The position numbers were made by a program, and so were the translations under genes. The notes under the pieces are model-generated. The model made no database searches. It saw only the letters and a list, made by a program, of their open reading frames with translations, and was not told the DNA's origin. A stretch of DNA of 5,136 nt from Bacteroidota bacterium. Its GTDB lineage: Bacteria > Bacteroidota > Bacteroidia > NS11-12g > UBA955. Numbering within the stretch: the first letter of the stretch is position 1; each line of letters begins with the position of its first letter. Positions 1 to 4,155 of the stretch are shown piece by piece. The DNA is taken from positions 1 through 5,136 of the forward strand of contig RGEC01000157.1 in assembly GCA_009918425.1 (NCBI GenBank), in the 5' to 3' direction.

Positions 1-319
1 TTCCGGCGGCGAGAAACAGCGCATATCCATAGCCAGGGCATTGCTCAGAAATCCGGATGTGATGGTTTTTGATGAAGCTACCAGCGCATTGGATAGTTTG
101 ACGGAAAAGGAAATCACACAGACCATCCGCGAAATAAGCCGCCAGAAAGACAGAATCAATGTGATGATAGCCCACCGCCTCAGCACCATTATGCATGCAG
201 ATTGTATTTATGTGCTTGAAAAGGGGCTAATTACAGAGCAGGGAACCCATGAAGAACTTCTAGCTTCCAAAGGCCTGTATTACGCCATGTGGCGTCAGCA
301 AATCGGTGAAACCGATTAA
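1..319 (+). CDS. ABC transporter ATP-binding protein, C-terminal part (5' end outside window)
   Basis: Only the last 105 residues are present, read from base 2. They start inside the ABC signature motif (SGGEKQR, visible residues 1-7). Next come Walker B (VMVFDEATSALD, residues 20-31, including the catalytic Glu and the D-loop) and the H-loop histidine (IAHRLSTI, His58). The tail EQGTHEELLASKGLYYAMWRQQ is typical of the end of type-I ABC exporter subunits (MsbA/ATM1-like membrane-domain plus ATPase fusions). Such proteins use ATP hydrolysis at the inner membrane to move lipids, peptides or drugs outward. The substrate cannot be told because the membrane domain lies upstream of the window. All ATPase motifs in view are intact. 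The stop codon overlaps the stop of the convergent GNAT remnant within a TTAA. No intrinsic terminator follows. Confidence 0.93.
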   Translation, partial: SGGEKQRISIARALLRNPDVMVFDEATSALDSLTEKEITQTIREISRQKDRINVMIAHRLSTIMHADCIYVLEKGLITEQGTHEELLASKGLYYAMWRQQIGETD

Positions 320-599
320 ACGTTTCTCCACATTTTGAAGTGGGGAATTTCGCACTCCCAGAATCGTTCACCCACAGGCTGAAAACCGTGTTTTGCATAA
401 AATTCCAGCGCGTGCTCCTGGGCGTGCATGTATGCATGTGTGCCTGATTCCAGTCTTTTCAGGCAGTTTTCTACCAATGCAGCACCAACGCCTTTCCCTC
501 TGTAAGACTGTAACACAGCAAATCGCTCTAACCCTGACGGCGAATTTCAAAGGCCGATTCCATATCCTTTGCGGTTAAAATTGGGGTTACTTCTGTCAT
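316..599 (-). pseudogene. GNAT N-acetyltransferase, broken by an internal out-of-frame deletion
   Basis: Two pieces of one acetyltransferase lie in different frames. The N-terminal piece starts at the ATG at 599-597 and reads MTEVTPILTAKDMESAFEIRR, the usual first strand and helix of a GNAT fold. It hits a TAG at 530-528 after 23 residues. The C-terminal piece is open from about 546 to 316. It gives LERFAVLQSYRGKGVGAALV, which is motif A with the acetyl-CoA pyrophosphate-binding R/Q-x-x-G-x-G/A loop, and then HALEFYAKHGFQPVGERFW and IPHFKMW, the ElaA-like C-terminus. In this family roughly 45-50 residues normally separate the two pieces. Here they abut at about 530-540, so I infer a deletion of about 140-150 nt that also shifted the frame. 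The remaining GTG-started C-terminal ORF (516-316, 66 aa) keeps the cofactor loop but lacks the substrate-binding half, so it is unlikely to be an enzyme. The original substrate is unknown. Confidence 0.82.
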
Positions 600-613
600 T
601 TTGCGTATTTTTG
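581..613 (+). promoter_or_regulatory. Candidate Bacteroidota-type promoter for the fbaB-accD-gcvH unit
   Basis: TATTTTTG at 606-613 fits the Bacteroidota -7 consensus TAnnTTTG exactly. A TTG at 581-583 lies 22 nt upstream as a possible -33 box, which is at the long end of the usual spacing. The predicted start would be near 620, giving a 5' UTR of about 33 nt before the fbaB ATG. The match is by eye only. Confidence 0.5.
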
Positions 614-626
614 CCTTGAATTTGTA

Positions 627-660
627 CAAAAATACCGTAAAAAGCATCTAACATGGCCAA
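627..660 (-). promoter_or_regulatory. Candidate divergent promoter for the GNAT remnant
   Basis: On the minus strand TATTTTTG (634-627) fits TAnnTTTG exactly. A TTG at 660-658, inside the start of fbaB, sits 23 nt upstream as a weak -33 box. The predicted start near 620 lies about 20 nt before the GNAT ATG at 599. AT-rich DNA can give such matches by chance, so this is tentative. Confidence 0.33.
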
Positions 661-1711
661 TTCCAATATTATCTCGCTGCTCGGAAATGAATCCGATAAC
701 CTGCTGAATCACACTTGCAAAACGATTTCAAAAGAACATCTGCATCTGCCCGGTGCTGATTTTATTGACAGGGTGTTCGCCCAAACCAACCGCAGTCCTC
801 AGGTATTGCGCAGCATACAAAATATTTACAACACCGGACGCCTTGCAGGCACAGGATATATGAGTATTCTGCCCGTAGATCAGGGTATAGAGCACAGCGG
901 TGGAGCCTCATTTGCTCCAAACCCTATTTATTTTGATCCCGAAAACATCATCAAACTGGCTATTGAAGGCGGTTGCAATGCAGTTGCATCAACATTTGGC
1001 GTGCTGGCTGCCAATTCACGCAAGTATGCACACAAAATTCCTTTCATTGTAAAAATCAACCACAATGAAATTCTAAGCTATCCTAACAAGTTTGATCAGA
1101 TTATGTACGGCAGCATACAGGAAGCGTGGAATTTGGGTGCCACAGCCGTAGGCGCTACCATTTATTTTGGCAGCGAAGAAAGTGCCCGTCAGATTCAGGA
1201 AGTTTCCACCGCTTTTGAAATGGCCCATGAGCTGGGTATGAGCACCATTTTGTGGTGTTACCTGCGCAATAATGGCTTCAAAAAAGATGGTGTTGATTAT
1301 CATACTGCAGCGGATCTTACAGGTCAGGCCAATCACTTGGGAGTAACCATTCAGGCCGATATTATCAAACAAAAACTGCCTACCAATAACGGTGGATATA
1401 CCGCCATTAATTTTGGTAAAACCCACAGCAAGGTTTACAGTGAACTCACCACCGACCATCCTATCGATTTGTGCCGTTATCAGGTGGCCAACTGTTACAT
1501 GGGACGTGCGGGTTTGATTAACAGCGGTGGAGAAAGCAAAGGTGCAGGTGATATGGCAGAAGCTGTAATAACAGCCGTTATTAACAAACGTGCCGGTGGT
1601 GCCGGTCTTATCAGTGGTCGCAAAGCATTCCAGAAGCCTATGGGCGAAGGTGTTGCGCTGTTGAACACTATTCAGGATGTATATCTTGATAACAGCATTA
1701 CCATTGCTTAA
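653..1711 (+). CDS. fbaB: Class I fructose-bisphosphate aldolase, DhnA/FbaB type (EC 4.1.2.13)
   Basis: A 352-residue cytoplasmic enzyme that reversibly splits fructose 1,6-bisphosphate into dihydroxyacetone phosphate and glyceraldehyde 3-phosphate through a Schiff base. It closely resembles E. coli FbaB (about 350 aa) from end to end. Matching segments are LLGNESDNLLNH at the N-terminus, YNTGRLAGTGYMSILPVDQG (59-78), ATIYFGSEES (168-177), KDGVDYHTAADLTGQANHLG (211-230), NCYMGRAGLINSGG (280-293) and the C-terminus QDVYLDNSITIA. The Schiff-base lysine should be in ADIIKQK (235-241), most likely Lys239. SGG (291-293) and SGR (321-323) are probable phosphate-binding loops. The ATG at 653 is chosen because the N-terminus aligns with the family from there, although no Shine-Dalgarno is visible. 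It is the first gene of a probable unit with accD (25-nt gap). The gene is complete, with no missing motif. Confidence 0.96.
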   Translation: MANSNIISLLGNESDNLLNHTCKTISKEHLHLPGADFIDRVFAQTNRSPQVLRSIQNIYNTGRLAGTGYMSILPVDQGIEHSGGASFAPNPIYFDPENIIKLAIEGGCNAVASTFGVLAANSRKYAHKIPFIVKINHNEILSYPNKFDQIMYGSIQEAWNLGATAVGATIYFGSEESARQIQEVSTAFEMAHELGMSTILWCYLRNNGFKKDGVDYHTAADLTGQANHLGVTIQADIIKQKLPTNNGGYTAINFGKTHSKVYSELTTDHPIDLCRYQVANCYMGRAGLINSGGESKGAGDMAEAVITAVINKRAGGAGLISGRKAFQKPMGEGVALLNTIQDVYLDNSITIA

Positions 1712-1736
1712 TTATTTTGCGTAAAATTGCTTCCGC

Positions 1737-2648
1737 ATGATGGAGTACGAAGAGGACGATTATTCAACGGAAGGTACCAAGTGGTATCAGCGGAGATTAT
1801 CGGGTATCCTTACCAAAACCAAAGATAAAAAGGCCACGCCCGATGGGCTTTGGGAAAAATGTGGTCGCTGCAAAGCAATCGTGCCCAGCAAAGACTGGAT
1901 GAACAATCACTATGTTTGTCCGCAGTGTAATTATCACGATCGTATTGGTTCGCATGAATATTTCGAGATACTTTTCGACAAGGGCAAGTTTACCGAAATA
2001 GCCAAAGACCTAAGCAGCGGTGATCCATTGGAATTTACGGATACTGCACCTTACAAAGACCGTATAAAAGTTGCCCGTAAAAAAACAGGACTCAATGATG
2101 CTGTTCGCACTGCCACGGGAAAAATAAACGACCAGAAAATTGTAATTTCCTGTATGGATTTTGCCTTTATAGGCGGTAGTATGGGCAGTGTGGTGGGAGA
2201 GAAGATAGCCAGGGGCATTGACTATGCCCTGGAGCATAAAATTCCTTTTCTTATGATTTCCAAAAGCGGCGGAGCACGTATGATGGAAGCAGCCTTCAGT
2301 CTGATGCAAATGGCCAAAACCAGCGCAAAACTGGCCTTGCTGCACAAAGCAGGTGTTCCCTACATCTCTTTGATGACCAATCCCACCACAGGAGGTGTTA
2401 CCGCGTCTTTTGCCATGCTGGGCGATTTTAATATTGCCGAACCCGAGGCGCTGATTGGTTTTGCCGGACCGCGTGTAATTCGCGAAACCATCGGCAGAGA
2501 TCTACCCAAAGGATTCCAGAGTTCCGAGTTCCTGCTGGAGCATGGATTTTTAGACTTTATCGTTCCCAGAACGGCTTTAAAAGTAACATTAAGCAACCTT
2601 CTCAGCATGATCTGGGAGAAAAAAACAACCAAAAAAGAAACAACCTGA
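1737..2648 (+). CDS. accD: Acetyl-CoA carboxylase carboxyltransferase subunit beta (EC 2.1.3.15)
   Basis: A 303-residue protein, against 304 in E. coli. With AccA it transfers the carboxyl group from biotin on AccB to acetyl-CoA, making malonyl-CoA for fatty acid synthesis. The N-terminal zinc ribbon is complete: Cys42, Cys45, Cys61 and Cys64 in CGRCK and CPQC. The crotonase-like domain carries GGSMGS (146-151), SKSGGARM (175-182), SLMQMAKTSA (188-197), TNPTTGGVTASFAMLGD (214-230) and GFAGPRVIRETIGRDLPKGF (241-260), the usual family landmarks for the CoA and active-site surfaces. The first 20 residues (acidic MMEYEEDDYS) are less conserved than the WYQRRLSGI that follows. Two adjacent ATGs (1737 and 1740) are equally possible starts, and no ribosome-binding site decides between them. 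It lies 25 nt after fbaB and 2 nt before gcvH, consistent with co-transcription. No accA is in view. Confidence 0.97.
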   Translation: MMEYEEDDYSTEGTKWYQRRLSGILTKTKDKKATPDGLWEKCGRCKAIVPSKDWMNNHYVCPQCNYHDRIGSHEYFEILFDKGKFTEIAKDLSSGDPLEFTDTAPYKDRIKVARKKTGLNDAVRTATGKINDQKIVISCMDFAFIGGSMGSVVGEKIARGIDYALEHKIPFLMISKSGGARMMEAAFSLMQMAKTSAKLALLHKAGVPYISLMTNPTTGGVTASFAMLGDFNIAEPEALIGFAGPRVIRETIGRDLPKGFQSSEFLLEHGFLDFIVPRTALKVTLSNLLSMIWEKKTTKKETT

Positions 2649-2650
2649 AT

Positions 2651-3031
2651 ATGAACTTTCCAGAAAATCTTAAGTACACCAAAGATCACGAGTGGATCAG
2701 CGTGGAAGGCGATGTAGCCACCGTTGGCATTACCGATTTTGCCCAGTCTGAATTGGGTGATATCGTATTTGTTGACATTTCAACCCAAGGCGAGAGTCTG
2801 AGCCAGCACGATGTGTTTGGAACGGTAGAAGCGGTAAAAACCGTGAGCGACCTTTACATGCCCATCAGCGGAGAAATCCTGGAGGTTAACTCCGGCCTGG
2901 ACAACGCTCCTGAAAGCGTAAACAGTGATGCCTACGGCAGTGGCTGGATGGTAAAGGTAAAACTCAGCAATGCCGCAGAATTGGACGGACTGATGTCTGC
3001 TACTGATTACAAGGCCATGATTGGGGCTTAA
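2651..3031 (+). CDS. gcvH: Glycine cleavage system H protein
   Basis: A 126-residue lipoyl carrier protein, the normal length for GcvH. It shuttles the aminomethyl intermediate from the P protein (glycine decarboxylase) to the T protein, and is then reoxidised by the L protein. Family landmarks are YTKDHEWI (9-16), GITDFAQSELGDIVFVD (26-42), the lipoylation loop GTVEAVKTVSDLYMPISGE (57-75) with Lys63 as the lipoylated residue, and GSGWMVKV (96-103). The ATG begins 2 nt after the accD stop, with no Shine-Dalgarno visible, which suggests translation linked to accD. gcvP, gcvT and the lipoate synthesis genes are not in the window, so the H protein is encoded apart from them here. The transcript ends at the hairpin starting 22 nt after the stop. 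All expected motifs are present. Confidence 0.97.
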   Translation: MNFPENLKYTKDHEWISVEGDVATVGITDFAQSELGDIVFVDISTQGESLSQHDVFGTVEAVKTVSDLYMPISGEILEVNSGLDNAPESVNSDAYGSGWMVKVKLSNAAELDGLMSATDYKAMIGA

Positions 3032-3052
3032 TTAATCATTGCAACCAAAAGT

Positions 3053-3080
3053 AAATCCCGCAAACTGCGGGATTTTTTTT
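3053..3080 (+). terminator. Intrinsic terminator after gcvH
   Basis: A 9-bp perfect stem, AAATCCCGC (3053-3061) with GCGGGATTT (3067-3075), closes a 5-nt loop and runs into eight consecutive T residues (3073-3080). This is a strong rho-independent terminator. It ends the fbaB-accD-gcvH unit and separates it from the tRNA. Confidence 0.93.
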
Positions 3081-3087
3081 GAATTCA

Positions 3088-3120
3088 CTGCCCTCAATCA
3101 ATCTATGTTGCTTATCTTTG
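3088..3120 (+). promoter_or_regulatory. Promoter for tRNA-Cys
   Basis: TATCTTTG (3113-3120) matches the Bacteroidota -7 consensus TAnnTTTG exactly and ends 10 nt before the mature tRNA. The -33 box is weak: CTG at 3088-3090, 22 nt upstream. Position between the gcvH terminator and the tRNA supports the call. Confidence 0.62.
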
Positions 3121-3130
3121 CACCCCCAAT

Positions 3131-3201
3131 GGTCGGATGGCCGAGAGGCTAGGCACGGGTCTGCAAAACCCTCTACACCGGTTCGAATCCGGTTCCGACC
3201 T
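3131..3201 (+). tRNA. tRNA-Cys (anticodon GCA)
   Basis: A 71-nt cloverleaf. The 7-bp acceptor stem is GGTCGGA (3131-3137) with TCCGACC (3194-3200). The D-arm pairs GCC (3140-3142) with GGC (3152-3154). The anticodon loop CTGCAAA (3161-3167) gives anticodon GCA at 3163-3165. The variable region is 4 nt. The T-arm is ACCGG (3177-3181), loop TTCGAAT, and CCGGT (3189-3193). The discriminator base is T3201, the known identity base for cysteine tRNAs. CCA is not encoded and must be added after transcription. The outer anticodon-stem pair is a C-U mismatch (3156/3172). It has its own promoter upstream and a terminator hairpin directly downstream. Confidence 0.96.
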
Positions 3202-3319
3202 CAACCCAAAAGAAAGCGCCCCTCAAGGGCGTTTTTTATTTTCCCAAAGGCAACATGGCTTGCCAAAGGTTGACTGAAGGAAAATAAAAAATAACGCAGT
3301 GGTTCTTTCTTTTGGGTTG
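3202..3319. repeat. 118-bp imperfect inverted repeat directly after tRNA-Cys
   Basis: The two ends are a perfect 15-bp inverted repeat: CAACCCAAAAGAAAG (3202-3216) and CTTTCTTTTGGGTTG (3305-3319). A second perfect 13-bp pair lies inside: TTTTTTATTTTCC (3232-3244) and GGAAAATAAAAAA (3279-3291). The centre has a small GGCAA/TTGCC hairpin (3249-3253 and 3260-3264). Between the outer and inner arms, the left side holds the tRNA terminator hairpin and the right side holds unrelated sequence. No protein is encoded. The dinucleotide CT flanks both ends (3200-3201 and 3320-3321). It could be a small non-autonomous mobile element, or a bidirectional terminator and structured RNA between convergent genes. 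The sequence alone does not decide. Confidence 0.6.
3213..3242 (+). terminator. Intrinsic terminator after tRNA-Cys
   Basis: The stem CGCCC (3217-3221) pairs with GGGCG (3227-3231) around the loop CTCAA. It can be lengthened by a G-T pair and A-T pairs (3213-3216 with 3232-3235), then continues as TTTTTTATTTT. It begins 12 nt after the tRNA. Read on the minus strand, the same hairpin is followed by CTTTCTTTT, so it may also stop kdsB transcripts. Confidence 0.85.
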
Positions 3320-3321
3320 CT

Positions 3322-3345
3322 ACCCGAAGTCTCCCGACTTCGGGT
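3322..3345. repeat. 10-bp perfect hairpin between tRNA-Cys and kdsB
   Basis: ACCCGAAGTC (3322-3331) and GACTTCGGGT (3336-3345) form a perfect 10-bp stem with a TCCC loop. No run of T follows directly on either strand (plus side TTAGTATT; minus side AGCAACCC), so it is a poor rho-independent terminator. It could be a repeat-family palindrome or an RNA-stabilising 3' structure for the kdsB message. Confidence 0.7.
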
Positions 3346-3395
3346 TTAGTATTATTAATTATTTTCCTTAATGATTATAGTCTCCCGACTTCGGG
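3328..3395. repeat. 17-bp direct repeat, two copies spaced 51 bp
   Basis: AGTCTCCCGACTTCGGG occurs at 3328-3344 and again at 3379-3395. The first copy is completed by an upstream arm into the perfect 10-bp hairpin at 3322-3345. The second has only the internal CCCG/CGGG pairing. The second copy ends 8 bp before the kdsB stop codon. The 34 bp between copies are AT-rich, with no other feature seen. Confidence 0.75.
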
Positions 3396-3403
3396 CCAGG
3401 TAT

Positions 3404-4147
3404 TTATTTAACCAAAAACAACCTGGCTTTTTCCAGATCCTCCGGCGTATCTACCGCAGGGCTCTGCCACTGCGTTTCTGCCACCGCAACGTGATAGCCG
3501 TTTTCCAGCCAGCGCAGCTGTTCCAGCTTTTCGGTCAGTTCCAGCGATGATGGTGGCAACAGCGTAATTTCTTTTAATGCAGATGTGCGGTATGCATACA
3601 TACCGATGTGCCTGTAATATTGAGGCTCAGTGTCGTTTTCCCTGTTGTAGGGAATGCAGCTTCGACTGAAATACAGCGCCTTATCGTTCTTATCTGTTAC
3701 CACCTTTACCACATTCGGATTGTTCACATCCGCCGATTCATTGATTTTTTTCTTGAGGGTAGCAATCTGAACTTCGGATTTTTCAAACATAGAAACCAGC
3801 GCTAAGATCTGTTCGGGCCTGATAAAAGGTTCATCGCCCTGAATATTCACAATCACATCGGCATCAAAGCCTGATTTAGCATAAGCTTCCATGCAACGGT
3901 CTGTTCCACTTGGGTGCATCTCACTCGTCATGATGGCCGTCCCAAAAACCTTTACATGTGAGGCAATCCGCTCATCATCCGTGGCTACGGCTATTCCTGA
4001 ATGACCCAGACAAGCAGAGGCAGCTTCCCACACCCGGCGAATCATGGTCGTTCCGCTTATATCCGCAAGCGGTTTGCCCGGGAAACGGGTACTCGCATAA
4101 CGCGCGGGTATGATGATGCAGAATTTCACGAAGCGAAAATAGTTCAT
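3404..4147 (-). CDS. kdsB: 3-deoxy-manno-octulosonate cytidylyltransferase (CMP-KDO synthetase, EC 2.7.7.38)
   Basis: A 247-residue cytoplasmic enzyme (E. coli KdsB is 248) that joins KDO to CMP from CTP. It makes the activated sugar for the lipid A-KDO inner core of lipopolysaccharide. Diagnostic segments are IIIPARYASTRFPGKPL (11-27), the nucleotide-binding N-terminus with Arg16 and Lys25; ATDDERI (55-61); HPSGTDR (78-84); VNIQGDEPFIRPEQI (100-114), with the metal-binding aspartate; HIGMYAYR (180-187); LELTEKLEQLRWLENGY (202-218), the KDO-binding region; and VDTPEDLEKA (232-241). The ATG at 4147 adds six residues (MNYFRF) before VKFCIIIPARYAS. A GTG at 4129 would give a start nearer the family norm, so the start is not certain. 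The gene follows the phosphatase stop by 8 nt on the same strand, so both are probably on one transcript. Confidence 0.96.
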   Translation of the reverse strand: MNYFRFVKFCIIIPARYASTRFPGKPLADISGTTMIRRVWEAASACLGHSGIAVATDDERIASHVKVFGTAIMTSEMHPSGTDRCMEAYAKSGFDADVIVNIQGDEPFIRPEQILALVSMFEKSEVQIATLKKKINESADVNNPNVVKVVTDKNDKALYFSRSCIPYNRENDTEPQYYRHIGMYAYRTSALKEITLLPPSSLELTEKLEQLRWLENGYHVAVAETQWQSPAVDTPEDLEKARLFLVK

Positions 4148-4155
4148 TTGCGGAA

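Noticed and set aside
308..345. Small inverted repeats (GAAAC/GTTTC and CTCCAC/GTGGGG) after the ABC gene as a terminator
   Set aside because: The stems are short and no T-run follows; the second lies inside GNAT coding sequence.
393..578. 61-aa plus-strand frame opposite the GNAT remnant
   Set aside because: Its sequence mirrors the acetyltransferase codons on the other strand, and there is no independent support.
1073..1459. 128-aa minus-strand reading frame inside fbaB
   Set aside because: It is fully antisense to conserved aldolase codons and has no motif; it is a shadow of the real gene.
1704..1729. Possible accD promoter (TTG at 1704, TAAAATTG at 1722-1729) in the fbaB-accD gap
   Set aside because: The -7 box has a mismatch to TAnnTTTG, the spacing is only 15 nt, and the start would leave almost no leader. 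Read-through from fbaB is simpler.
2010..2689. Minus-strand reading frames of 111 and 109 aa over accD and the start of gcvH
   Set aside because: They are antisense to the zinc-ribbon carboxyltransferase sequence and unlike any family I recognise.
3079..3273. 64-aa plus-strand reading frame across the tRNA region
   Set aside because: It overlaps the gcvH terminator end, the tRNA promoter, the whole tRNA and its terminator, and has no recognisable protein motif.
3202..3403. CRISPR array or integron attC-like site in the repeat-rich gap
   Set aside because: There are only two copies of one 17-bp direct repeat, no regular spacer series, and no cas or integrase gene nearby.
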